IMG/VR virus record: IMGVR_UViG_3300013109_000495
Span: 1-64,000 of that record
Direction: 5' to 3' (one strand)
Length of the DNA: 64,000 nucleotides
Origin: a virus
Position 1 is the stretch's first letter; every line of letters begins with the position of its first letter. Below are positions 51,831-60,597 of the stretch, in pieces. The translations under genes and the position numbers were made by a program. The notes beneath the pieces were generated by a model. The model was not told where the DNA came from. It saw only the letters and a list, made by a program, of their open reading frames with translations, and did not search any database.

Positions 51831-54800
51831 ATGGCTATAGGCCGTATATCTGGATCAGTACTAAAGTCTAACCTTACAAGGAATGGTACCGATCTGGCTT
51901 TTGAAACAAATCTACTTTATCTTGACGTCACGAATAATCGTGTAGGTATAGGTACTTCTTCCCCATCAACAACATTAGACATAAACGGAACAGTAAACGC
52001 AACAACAGTAACAGCAGGCACACTAACAGCTTCTGGTACAGGTACGGATGCATTATTAACATTAACTACTACAGAAGCAAGTGCATCAGCAAGTCCAATT
52101 ATAGCATTAAAAAGAAATAGCGGAAGTCCAGCAGGCTCAGACAATTTAGGAACAATAAAATTTTTAGGTGAAAATGCGGCTGATCAAGAAGTTGAGTATG
52201 GAAATATAACCTCTAAAATTTTTAGTACAACTGACGGATCTGAAGCTGGAAAAATACAAGTTCAGGTAATGAGCTCTGGTGCTCTTACAAATTCTATGCG
52301 TTTTGAACCAGAAGGAATATTTTTAAACACATCAAACACTATTATTTTTGAAGGTGCAACTGCTGACAATTACGAAACTACATTAACAGTTGTAGACCCA
52401 ACTGCAGATAGAACAGTATCTTTACCCAATGCAACAGGTACAGTTGCGGTTTATGCCAGCGACGGAAGTAATGGACAAGTATTACAAACTGATGGAAGTG
52501 GAACATTATCATTTGCAGAAGCAGGTGGTGGTGGCGGTGGAAACAACACAGCAGTAAAACAATTTAATTATTATAAACTTACAACAACATCAGCAGTTAT
52601 AGATGAATTTGATATAGGAGAATTTAGAGGTGCTGTTTATGATATAGGTATAGAAGAAACTACTAATAATTTTATTGGACACGTAAAAGTTTCTGTTGTA
52701 CATAATGACTCAACTCCTTATGTTACAGTATATAATGTTAACGAAGACAGTACAAGAATAGTAGATTTTACTGTGGCAATATCAGGAGATATGTTACAAT
52801 TATCTGCGGCAACTAATAGTTCTTCACACACAAATTTAAGAATACACAGAATTGCATTAGGAGACCATCATGAGACAGTTGCAAATACAAACTCAAAAAT
52901 TATTGCAACAAGTACAGCAATAGGTTCTACTGCAACTACATTAGATCAATTTACAAAAACAGATATACAAGGTGCAAAATATATTATATTAATAAAAGAT
53001 TCAACACAAGGTGACTACCAAATTTCAGAAATGAGTATGACTCATAATGGAACAACAGTTTTCTTTGATGATTATGCAAAAGTATCAACTAGAAGTGCTT
53101 ATGGATATACTTTTACAGCAACAATTTCATCAGCAACAGTAACATTATCAGGAGCATCAACAGTTGGTACAACTGGTACTGCAATATTATATAGACAAGA
53201 TTTAGGATCTAAAACAAAATTAGGCGAAGTAGATAATCATTTATACGGTAAAAAAAGTGATATGGATTCTACTGTTGAAACAGTAGATTCATTTGATGTA
53301 TTCAAATACAAAACTGCAAGATATTTTATAAATGTAGGAAATTCTGGAAGTACTGAATATCAGAATTCTGAGATTGTTATGACTGTTAATGCGGCAGGTA
53401 CTGATACAACAATATCTGAAAGTGTAATATACACAGGAAATAATACTCTTACAACATTTTCAGCAGATGTTTCTGGAGGCAAAGCAAGATTAAGAGCATC
53501 TAGTTCTACTAATAGTGTAATTTATTTTGCAAGATTAGGAATGGAAGCCGATAATATTTACAGAGCAAACGCACAAACATCAGATGATTTATATATTACA
53601 CACAATAATATTAATTTAACAGCTGAAATGCTTGACTTATCTGGCGCTACAGGATCATTAAAACTACCTTCTGGTACAACTGCACAACGTTCAACAGGTG
53701 CCGTTGGTATGTTAAGATATAACACAACAACAAGTACGTACGAAAGATATGACACTAGTGGTTGGACAGCAATTACAACAACTTCTTCAACTTCAGATTT
53801 AAGTGATACAACAACAGGAAATAAAACTTCTGTTGGTACATCTGCAACAAACATTGATACATTTGCTTCAAGTTCTTTTGATTCAGCATTTTATCTTGCA
53901 GTAACAAGAGACGAAATTAATGATGAAACTGCCACAGATCAAATAAGTTTAGTACACAATAATACAACGGCATTTGTTGCATCTGGTGGTGGTGTGCGAT
54001 CAGGAGATAATGATCATATAACATATACAGCAGACATTAGTGCTAGTACAGTAAGATTAAGAGGTACAGGTTCAAGTGATGTAAACTCTATAAAATATTT
54101 TAGAATTGCGATGGGTGACAGTACAAGTGCTACGTCATCAGGTAACACTGCAATTGTATTAAACACAGATGTTGATAGTGCTGTAGAAAATATAGATACA
54201 TGGGCTCATGCTTCTTACAGAGGTGCAAAATATTATATTAGTGCAAACAATTCATCAAAAACTGAATTACAAAATATAGAATGTTCAGTTGTTCACAACG
54301 GAACAACCGCCTTTATTGCAACATACAACGACGTATACACTGGTAATAATGCCTTGATAACATTGACAGCAGATATTAGTGGAAGTGATGTAAGATTACG
54401 TGCAACAGGAAATGAACCAAATACTGCTGTTAAGATGTTTAGAATTTTATTAGGAGATTCAGAATCAGACACAACTGGTGACAACACAAAAGTTGTTGGT
54501 GCAGTAACAGTATCATCATCTGCAACAGCAATAGATACTTTCTCAAGTGATTCATACACCGGTTCTCACTATGTTGTAGTTGGTTACAACTCAAGTGAGT
54601 CTGGTACACCAGCATCTGTTTCAGAAGTATATGTAGTACACGACGGAACAACTGCTTACGTAAGTTCAGGACCAATTGTATCATCAAAAGGCACAGACCA
54701 ATTAACATTTACAGCGGCATTATCAGGTACAACTGTAACATTAAACGCATTGAGTACAAGTGGAGGTTCTACAACTGTTAATGCTTTTAGAACACATATA

Positions 54801-55151
54801 AAAAGAGAAGCGGCAGGAGCCTCAACATCATTACAAGTTTTAACAAGTAATGATCAAACAATTTCTGGTGTAAAAACATTTTCGAGTGCTCTTACTATGA
54901 CAGTAGGAAGTGATCCATCAACTGTGGCAAACAATGCTCACATATATGCTAAAGACGATACGGCAAGTGCTGAAGTATATGTAAGAGACGAAGCAGGTAA
55001 CGTTACAAAACTTTCACCGCACAATAAACAAGGTGAATGGGAATATTTCTCAAGAAATACAATAACAGGTAAAACTGTTAGAGTTAATATGGAAGAAATG
55101 ATTAAAGATATTGAAAAATTAACAGGTAAAAAATATATTAAGGAGGAATAA
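51831..55151 (+). CDS. Long repeat-built fibre protein
   Basis: 1106 residues. Anchor 'MAIGRISGSVLKSNLTRNG' with 'RVGIGTSSPSTTLDING' at 1-52. 'VDPTADRTVSLPNATGTV' (about 187-204) is a common fibre segment. A glycine hinge (GGGGGG, about 231-237) precedes six tandem beta repeats of roughly 110 residues starting near 245, 356, 465, 663, 778 and 893, each with 'D.F....Y..A.Y.' and 'V.HN.T.A.' signatures. They are interrupted at about 610-655 by a 'LPSGTTAQRSTGAVGMLRYNT' module. The last 100 residues ('AHIYAKDDTASAEVYVRDE', 'LSPHNKQGEWEYFSRN') are a common marine phage fibre end. The next gene overlaps its stop. Confidence 0.74.
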   Translation: MAIGRISGSVLKSNLTRNGTDLAFETNLLYLDVTNNRVGIGTSSPSTTLDINGTVNATTVTAGTLTASGTGTDALLTLTTTEASASASPIIALKRNSGSPAGSDNLGTIKFLGENAADQEVEYGNITSKIFSTTDGSEAGKIQVQVMSSGALTNSMRFEPEGIFLNTSNTIIFEGATADNYETTLTVVDPTADRTVSLPNATGTVAVYASDGSNGQVLQTDGSGTLSFAEAGGGGGGNNTAVKQFNYYKLTTTSAVIDEFDIGEFRGAVYDIGIEETTNNFIGHVKVSVVHNDSTPYVTVYNVNEDSTRIVDFTVAISGDMLQLSAATNSSSHTNLRIHRIALGDHHETVANTNSKIIATSTAIGSTATTLDQFTKTDIQGAKYIILIKDSTQGDYQISEMSMTHNGTTVFFDDYAKVSTRSAYGYTFTATISSATVTLSGASTVGTTGTAILYRQDLGSKTKLGEVDNHLYGKKSDMDSTVETVDSFDVFKYKTARYFINVGNSGSTEYQNSEIVMTVNAAGTDTTISESVIYTGNNTLTTFSADVSGGKARLRASSSTNSVIYFARLGMEADNIYRANAQTSDDLYITHNNINLTAEMLDLSGATGSLKLPSGTTAQRSTGAVGMLRYNTTTSTYERYDTSGWTAITTTSSTSDLSDTTTGNKTSVGTSATNIDTFASSSFDSAFYLAVTRDEINDETATDQISLVHNNTTAFVASGGGVRSGDNDHITYTADISASTVRLRGTGSSDVNSIKYFRIAMGDSTSATSSGNTAIVLNTDVDSAVENIDTWAHASYRGAKYYISANNSSKTELQNIECSVVHNGTTAFIATYNDVYTGNNALITLTADISGSDVRLRATGNEPNTAVKMFRILLGDSESDTTGDNTKVVGAVTVSSSATAIDTFSSDSYTGSHYVVVGYNSSESGTPASVSEVYVVHDGTTAYVSSGPIVSSKGTDQLTFTAALSGTTVTLNALSTSGGSTTVNAFRTHIKREAAGASTSLQVLTSNDQTISGVKTFSSALTMTVGSDPSTVANNAHIYAKDDTASAEVYVRDEAGNVTKLSPHNKQGEWEYFSRNTITGKTVRVNMEEMIKDIEKLTGKKYIKEE

Positions 55152-55786
55152 TGCCAAAACGATATAGTTTAATGAAAGTAGAAGACGAAGATACTGAGGG
55201 TAAAACAGTAACGGATAAAGATCCTGACTTTCACAAAAAACAAATATTTCATAAAGTACAAATTAAAAATCGTTCTACTAGTGAAAATGCATTATTACTT
55301 TCTACAATTGACGATGGATCAGCAAGTGGTCCTTTACTTACATTAGAAAGATTTTCCGACAGTCCAGCAAAAAGTGATATATTAGGAAAAATACAATTTA
55401 AAGGTAAAAATTCAGAGGGCACTTTAATACGTTATGCAAGTATTGATACTAAAATTAGAGATCCAAATGTTGGTACAGACGATTCTGCTTTACAGTTTAC
55501 TGTAAGAGTTGGTGGACAACATAAGTCAATGTTAATTGTACAAAACGATGGAGTACTTGTTCACGTAGATAAACCGTTAATGTTACAGGCACAAGGTTAT
55601 AAAAAAATTAGATTATTTGGTAGAAAGGCTACTGGAAGAAGAGATATTGATTTTCCAGATCAAGCCGGAACTGTAATGGTTAATGAATCAGGAAAAGTTA
55701 TGGCAACCGACTTACCAACAAGCGATCCTAACAACGAAGGTCAACTCTGGAACGATAGCGGCACAGTAAAAATTAGTGCAGGGTAA
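55151..55786 (+). CDS. Fibre-associated structural protein
   Basis: 211 residues, starting on the stop of the long fibre gene (TAATG). 'LLTLERFSDSPAKSDILGKIQFKG' in part resembles 'IIALKRNSGSPAGSDNLGTIKFLG' in the N-terminal region of its upstream neighbour, so the two share a module. 'GRRDIDFPDQAGTVMVNESGK' is another recurrent fibre pattern. It is probably a partner or distal segment of the same fibre. Confidence 0.64.
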   Translation: MPKRYSLMKVEDEDTEGKTVTDKDPDFHKKQIFHKVQIKNRSTSENALLLSTIDDGSASGPLLTLERFSDSPAKSDILGKIQFKGKNSEGTLIRYASIDTKIRDPNVGTDDSALQFTVRVGGQHKSMLIVQNDGVLVHVDKPLMLQAQGYKKIRLFGRKATGRRDIDFPDQAGTVMVNESGKVMATDLPTSDPNNEGQLWNDSGTVKISAG

Positions 55787-55788
55787 TT

Positions 55789-55854
55789 ATGCGTTGGGTT
55801 TATTTTTTATTAGTATTGTTTGTTATTATGGCAGTCACTTTTGCTAACATTTAA
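55789..55854 (+). CDS. Tiny membrane peptide
   Basis: 21 codons (MRWVYFLLVLFVIMAVTFANI), essentially one hydrophobic helix with a basic N-terminus, starting 2 nt after the preceding stop. Its stop overlaps that of a second tiny membrane frame on the minus strand. Too short for family assignment; it could be spurious. Confidence 0.35.
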   Translation: MRWVYFLLVLFVIMAVTFANI

Positions 55855-55934
55855 ATAGCATTTCCGTAGAAAGATAAAACAACCATAGCAATTATAAAAA
55901 GTGCCATTAAAAAAATAACTAATTTTCTTATCAT
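55851..55934 (-). CDS. Tiny membrane peptide, coupled to the SGNH-like gene
   Basis: 27 codons (MIRKLVIFLMALFIIAMVVL, then SFYGNAI). The ATG overlaps the stop of the upstream minus-strand gene (ATGA), which suggests translational coupling. It consists of one hydrophobic helix with a positive N-terminus. A single-span phage membrane peptide is plausible. Confidence 0.42.
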   Translation of the reverse strand: MIRKLVIFLMALFIIAMVVLSFYGNAI

Positions 55935-56695
55935 TGAATCGACTTTACTATTTTACACATATCTTCATTAAATTTTTTATCAATAACGTGACCTTGTACA
56001 CCTTTTGTATAATTGTTTAAGAAATTATTAAAATTATTAATTAAAACTTTGTCTTTTATTGATTTGGGTATTAAATTTTTATTGTCAAAAATAAAATAAT
56101 CATTAATATTATTTTTCACAGACAAATAATGTAATTTTTCAACAATTTTTTTGTAATGTTTTTCTAAATAATTTTCTTTAACAATTAACTTTTTATATCT
56201 TTTTTTAATTAGATCTATTTCTTTTTGATAAAAATTTTTACTAAACATAAAATTACTGTTACGTTCAATATCTGTAGGAAGTACATTAATTCTACCATAT
56301 TTTTTATTAAATTTTAAAAACATTCTACTAAAAGTAGGCAACTGATGAATAACAAGCAATTTAGGTAATGTGTTCTGTTTCAAAAAATTTGAATATGATA
56401 ATAACGATCTACCTACTGATGCTCCGATTACTGACAAATTTATTACAGGTATTCCTGTTTGTTTTTGAAGCAGTGCAGGCCAACTACTTTCTCTTTCTTC
56501 TTCATGCCATTTTTTGTTGGCTGTATCGTGTAAATCTTTGAAGTTAATTTTTCCTAATGAAAAATTATTTTTGTACCATTTTAAAATTTCAAATTGACGT
56601 TGTTTATCGTTTTTAAAAATACCCAACAAGTGGTCGTTCATTTCACAACCTGTTGAATGGGAGCAACCAGTTACAACAATTTTTTCATATGGCAT
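55931..56695 (-). CDS. SGNH/GDSL-like hydrolase-type protein
   Basis: 254 residues. 'IVVTGCSHSTGCEM' at about 6-19 is a variant of the GDS nucleophile block with Ser (GCSHS). 'SWPALLQKQTGIPVINLSVIGASVGR' (about 72-97, quoted in part) resembles the second block with Gly and Asn candidates. The C-terminal 'GVQGHVIDKKFNEDM' supplies a possible Asp/His region, but a clear D-x-x-H is not seen. It is AT- and Lys-rich. Such genes occur in marine phages with unknown substrates, perhaps acyl groups on surface glycans. It is followed by a coupled membrane peptide. Confidence 0.5.
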   Translation of the reverse strand: MPYEKIVVTGCSHSTGCEMNDHLLGIFKNDKQRQFEILKWYKNNFSLGKINFKDLHDTANKKWHEEERESSWPALLQKQTGIPVINLSVIGASVGRSLLSYSNFLKQNTLPKLLVIHQLPTFSRMFLKFNKKYGRINVLPTDIERNSNFMFSKNFYQKEIDLIKKRYKKLIVKENYLEKHYKKIVEKLHYLSVKNNINDYFIFDNKNLIPKSIKDKVLINNFNNFLNNYTKGVQGHVIDKKFNEDMCKIVKSIQ

Positions 56696-56696
56696 T

Positions 56697-57125
56697 TTAA
56701 GTTATTAAATCTAAAATAGTTTGGAGTTTACCTTTAATTGCTTTATTATTGAGCGTATTTCGTAACCCTGCGTGTAAATTTTTTGGCCAACACTCAAAAT
56801 TACACCAACAATATCCTGAATGCTCTTTATTTAATTTTGCTACAAATTCATTTTCAACTGCAATAAGATATGTATTAAAATAAAACTGTTGATCATTTGA
56901 TGTAAACAATTCTAATGGAATTACTTTTTTAAATGTAGGTGGGTGACCAATTTCTTCTGTAATTTCTCTTTTTAAACCTTCAAATGCAGATTCAGTATAA
57001 CGTGCTCGTCCACCAACTAAACCCCACATACCCCTAGTTTTAAAATCGGTTCTTTGTAATAAAAGAAAACGTTTAGTTGACGTTGCATAGAATAACGCAC
57101 CTGAACAAATAATATTCTTTTCCAT
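56697..57125 (-). CDS. Nudix hydrolase
   Basis: 142 residues with a complete Nudix box: G39-x5-E45-x7-R53-E54-I-T-E57-E58-I-G60. Nudix enzymes hydrolyse nucleoside diphosphate-linked compounds. 'FLLLQRTDFKTRGMWGLVGG' is the typical lead-in strand. It lies 1 nt before the SGNH-like gene on the same strand, with 'TATAATAA' just upstream of its ATG, which could be either a sigma-70 -10 element or a late octamer variant. The substrate is unknown; a role in nucleotide clean-up or sugar nucleotide turnover is inferred. Confidence 0.88.
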   Translation of the reverse strand: MEKNIICSGALFYATSTKRFLLLQRTDFKTRGMWGLVGGRARYTESAFEGLKREITEEIGHPPTFKKVIPLELFTSNDQQFYFNTYLIAVENEFVAKLNKEHSGYCWCNFECWPKNLHAGLRNTLNNKAIKGKLQTILDLIT

Positions 57126-57155
57126 AACTTATTATAACAATTTAACTTAAATTAA

Positions 57156-58601
57156 TCAAGGAGTTGTTGCATCTGCACTAGGATCATAACCAGTATTTCC
57201 GCCACCATCTATTATAATAGACCATTTACCAGCAGTATAAATTCCTTCATATGATTTTACCCATTCCGTACCATTAAAACGATATTGAATTCCGGTGTTT
57301 ACATTAGTAACATAATGTTGCGTTGAATCTGGATTTGATGAATCAAAAACTTTTAACCATTTGCTTTGAGAAGTATTATATTCAATAATATCACCTACTG
57401 AAGCAATTAATGTTCCCCAAGTTGAACTTTGTACTGTTGCAGTAGAGTCACCTATCTCATCTATAATTAAATATCTATCACCGTTTGCTGGAGTGGGTGG
57501 AGCAAATGTTGTAGGATTAATAATTTTTAAAACCGACGTTAATGTATTTGCAGGAATTGTATCAGTATCAATATTAAACAATAATATTGTATCGTCTAGT
57601 GTTGTAGTTGCAATAGTACCAATTATTTCACTTCCTGTAGGTAGTGTTAATCTTATTTGAGATAAACCATTTGTAACCGTACCATATTGATCTAACAAAA
57701 CTTTCCAGTTAACAGCAGGACCAAAAGTTTCAAATGGATCAAAATTTGTTGGGGCATTAGCACCTGAATAGTATCCATCTCCGCCCGATGTTACACTCGT
57801 ACCTGTACTTCCTAACAATCTTAATTGATTTCCAGTAACTAATAATCCATAATTGTTTGGTGTTATATAACTTTTTGAAATCATAGAACCATCGATTAAT
57901 CCTTTTACAATTCCGCCATCATCGTCATAAACGCTCATAATAATTTTTTGTATTACACCTAATTTTGATACTTTAACAGGTGGAGATAACCATATAGGAA
58001 TAGAAAATTGTAATGTTGCAATATCAATTTCAGTATCTGCGCCAATTGGAATTGTTCTTGAACTAAACGTTGTGCTTGTTAATTCAACATAACTTAAACT
58101 AGTCCAATCTATATAATTGTCTGTTTTTTGTATTTCAAAATCTGGATTAAAAAGATATAATATTTGTTCCATTATTTGTAATTTTTGATCTGTATTAGTT
58201 GTCCAAATATCTGCTGACACCTCTAATCTAAAAGGAGATGGCATTACTTTTTCAACTGTATAACCAGCACCTAATTGGTTATCATATTGTTTTGTAACTT
58301 CGTTATAATTTCGTTCTTTTAAATGTTGCTTTTGAATATGATAAGGATTTTGCATTCTATCTCTTTCATAATTTAATTCTCTTACATAACAAGCAATTCT
58401 TGGTGCATATTGTAATGCGTTTTCAGAATTATTTCTAATAATATTTGCAACTTGTCTAGTTGGATCTCCATATACAACCGGTACCGCTCTTAAAGTAACT
58501 GTATCATCTTTAGCTCTTCCTGTTTCCACCGAAAAATTACTCAAAATACGAATAAATTGAGTTATAAATTTTCTTATTTGTCCGTCGTAAAAATGTAACA
58601 T
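57156..58601 (-). CDS. 15: Tail sheath stabiliser/completion protein gp15
   Basis: 481 residues. The N-terminal 230 residues contain 'VPVVYGDPTRQVANIIRNNSEN', 'APRIACYVRELNYERDRM', 'GAGYTVEKVMPSPFRLEVSADIWTTNTDQ' and 'QTDNYIDWTSLSYVEL', in the order typical of marine T4-like gp15 (272 residues in T4). gp15 caps the tail tube and sheath and joins the tail to the head. The C-terminal 250 residues are an extension with 'NGDRYLIIDEIGDS' and 'TGIQYRFNGTEWVKSYEG', a beta module I have seen only in marine phage proteins. Its start overlaps the gp14 stop by one base. Confidence 0.78.
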   Translation of the reverse strand: MLHFYDGQIRKFITQFIRILSNFSVETGRAKDDTVTLRAVPVVYGDPTRQVANIIRNNSENALQYAPRIACYVRELNYERDRMQNPYHIQKQHLKERNYNEVTKQYDNQLGAGYTVEKVMPSPFRLEVSADIWTTNTDQKLQIMEQILYLFNPDFEIQKTDNYIDWTSLSYVELTSTTFSSRTIPIGADTEIDIATLQFSIPIWLSPPVKVSKLGVIQKIIMSVYDDDGGIVKGLIDGSMISKSYITPNNYGLLVTGNQLRLLGSTGTSVTSGGDGYYSGANAPTNFDPFETFGPAVNWKVLLDQYGTVTNGLSQIRLTLPTGSEIIGTIATTTLDDTILLFNIDTDTIPANTLTSVLKIINPTTFAPPTPANGDRYLIIDEIGDSTATVQSSTWGTLIASVGDIIEYNTSQSKWLKVFDSSNPDSTQHYVTNVNTGIQYRFNGTEWVKSYEGIYTAGKWSIIIDGGGNTGYDPSADATTP

Positions 58602-59761
58602 TAATTGTCAGCCTTTGGTTTTAATGCATCTGTTAATGATTGCCGCTGTTCTACTGTTAATCCATTTATTGTAGTTGAGCTTGACTGATTAACAAATTTA
58701 GTTTTCCAATTAGCTCTAGTATCTGTATTTGTTGTAGTTAACCTAACTGAATCTTCAATCTTAACCCATCTGATTCCGTCAAAACGAAATAATCTATTTG
58801 GTAAAAAGTCTGTTCTTAAAAAATAATCACCATCGGCATAATTGTCTGGAAATGCTGTTCCAAATCCTGCTGGATGTCCGTTTGGTGCAACACCATCACC
58901 TCCCACATAAAAACCATAATGTGAACCTGCAGGTGTATCTACTACTGCATTTATTGGTTTATCTGAGATTCTTTCTGTTGAATTTACATTATCGGTTCTA
59001 ACATTTCCTCGTTCATCAATTGGTGTAACATAATATTGTTTAAAATTAAATCCTGATTTAGGTGAATCTGCTTCTGCTTGTGCAACTATTTGATCACTAA
59101 TTTCTTTTTCTTTATTATATGTACTCATGTAACTTGCAAGAGAACCTGTATTAGTTGCATCACCAATTATATCTCTAAATTCTTGTGAATCTACTAACGT
59201 TTTCATTTTTAATCTTAATAAATGTGGCCACCAAGTTTGTGAAAATCCTTCTGCCGCTCTGTTTACATCTTCTATTACATAATATCTTTTTAATGCAATT
59301 GGAATAGATGCATCTAACGAAAAATCTTCTTTCATGTGTGGAAATTCAATAACATCACCTGACATTGGTTTTCTACCTATTCTTTCAACAACATCATTCA
59401 TATGCACAGTTAAAAATATAGTATCATTTTGTAAAAACATACCAAATTGTGAAAGATTAAAATCTATATCTTGCACATTATAAATTCCACGAAACGTATA
59501 GATATCTGATGAGTATTTTCTATCTCTATTTTCTAAAAATAATAAGTCTTGTATAGTAGTTTCGTTAATATTGCTCTGAGCACGTTGTGGTTGGGATGGT
59601 GATGGTGCACCATCTTTAGTCTCATCACTTTGATCATATGGTCCTAAATATTTGTGGAAATGTAAATCAGTGCCTCCAACCGTAAACATCTCTTTAATAG
59701 TACGATCAAAGAATTTATAATCATTTCCTTTTTCTGGTTTATATAGTGACAATCTTGGCAT
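58601..59761 (-). CDS. 14: Neck protein gp14
   Basis: 386 residues, T4 gp14 being 256. 'DLLFLENRDRKYSSDIYTFRG' (quoted), 'DFNLSQFGMFLQNDTIFLTVH' in part, 'MSGDVIEFPHMKEDF' and 'EGFSQTWWPHLLRLKMK' form the conserved core of marine gp14 homologues. gp13 and gp14 form the neck that closes the filled head and accepts the tail. Its C-terminal third has 'FPDNYADGDYFLRTDFLPNRLFRFDG', an extra domain. It is divergent from gp13 and preceded by a TATAAATA octamer only 15 nt from the ATG. Confidence 0.8.
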   Translation of the reverse strand: MPRLSLYKPEKGNDYKFFDRTIKEMFTVGGTDLHFHKYLGPYDQSDETKDGAPSPSQPQRAQSNINETTIQDLLFLENRDRKYSSDIYTFRGIYNVQDIDFNLSQFGMFLQNDTIFLTVHMNDVVERIGRKPMSGDVIEFPHMKEDFSLDASIPIALKRYYVIEDVNRAAEGFSQTWWPHLLRLKMKTLVDSQEFRDIIGDATNTGSLASYMSTYNKEKEISDQIVAQAEADSPKSGFNFKQYYVTPIDERGNVRTDNVNSTERISDKPINAVVDTPAGSHYGFYVGGDGVAPNGHPAGFGTAFPDNYADGDYFLRTDFLPNRLFRFDGIRWVKIEDSVRLTTTNTDTRANWKTKFVNQSSSTTINGLTVEQRQSLTDALKPKADN

Positions 59762-59768
59762 ATACCTA

Positions 59769-59776
59769 TATTTATA
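59769..59776 (-). promoter_or_regulatory. Late promoter octamer for gp14
   Basis: A perfect TATAAATA on the minus strand. Taking its first base as -13, transcription starts at about 59763, 2 nt before the gp14 ATG, so the message should be leaderless or nearly so. Confidence 0.65.
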
Positions 59777-59790
59777 GATAGTAAAAGAAC

Positions 59791-59798
59791 TATAAATA
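59791..59798 (+). promoter_or_regulatory. Late promoter octamer for gp13
   Basis: A perfect TATAAATA on the plus strand that overlaps the first possible gp13 ATG (59798). Taking its first base as -13, +1 is 59804, exactly the second in-frame ATG. Confidence 0.62.
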
Positions 59799-60565
59799 TG
59801 AGTATGTCAGAACTACAAACAGGTCAACAAGAAGTATTTGAGTACGTTAAAGCAAATCTCGGCGAGGGAATGATTGACGTTGAATTAGACCCTAAACACT
59901 ACCAAATAGCACTCGAAAGAGCAATTAATAGATATAGACAGCGTTCTTCAAACGCAGTTGAGGAATCTTATGCTTTTTTAGTACTTAAAGAAAATCAAAA
60001 TACTTACATTTTACCTGACGAAGTAATTAATGTTAGAAAATTATTTCGTAGAACGGTTGGCTCTCGTACAGAAGGTGGCGAAGGTGGAACACTTTTTGAA
60101 CCGTTTAATCTTGCATATACTAACACATACTTGTTAAGAGCGGGAGCAACTGGAGGTCTTGCAACTTACTATGCTTTTGCATCTTATCAAGAATTAATTG
60201 GAAAACTATTTGGAAGTTTTATTCAATTTCATTTTGACGTAGCAACTAAAAAACTTACAATTACACAAAGACCACGTGCAGATAACGAAAGTGTTTTAAT
60301 GCATACTGACAACTTTAGACCGGATATAACACTCTTTAAAGACATCTATTCAAAACCATGGATTAGAGATTACACACTAGCAATATGCAAAGTAATGTTA
60401 GGTGAAGCAAGAGGTAAATTTAATACTATTGCTGGTCCACAAGGTGGTACATCACTTAATGGTGCTGATCTAAAACAAGGCGGATTAGCTGATATGGAAA
60501 AACTTGACCAAGAAATTAACAATTTCGCAGAAGGTGGCACACCACATAGTTTTGTTATAGGTTAA
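59798..60565 (+). CDS. 13: Neck protein gp13
   Basis: 255 residues (T4 gp13 is 309). 'DVELDPKHYQIALERAINRYRQRSSN' (quoted in part, about 26-51), 'EESYAFLVLKENQNTYILPDEV' and 'IRDYTLAICKVMLGEARGKF' are the typical marine gp13 blocks. It forms the neck with gp14 and terminates DNA packaging. The start at 59804 (MSELQT) is favoured over 59798 because the late promoter octamer covers the first ATG. The divergent gp14 lies 36 nt away. Confidence 0.86.
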   Translation: MSMSELQTGQQEVFEYVKANLGEGMIDVELDPKHYQIALERAINRYRQRSSNAVEESYAFLVLKENQNTYILPDEVINVRKLFRRTVGSRTEGGEGGTLFEPFNLAYTNTYLLRAGATGGLATYYAFASYQELIGKLFGSFIQFHFDVATKKLTITQRPRADNESVLMHTDNFRPDITLFKDIYSKPWIRDYTLAICKVMLGEARGKFNTIAGPQGGTSLNGADLKQGGLADMEKLDQEINNFAEGGTPHSFVIG

Positions 60566-60582
60566 TTCATTATCAATTCATT

Positions 60583-60590
60583 TTAAATAC
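60583..60590 (+). promoter_or_regulatory. Late-promoter-like octamer TTAAATAC
   Basis: It lies 15 nt before the ATG at 60598, predicting a leader of about 2 nt. Identical to the octamers at 34301 and 48862 (minus). Confidence 0.45.
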
Positions 60591-60597
60591 CGATACT

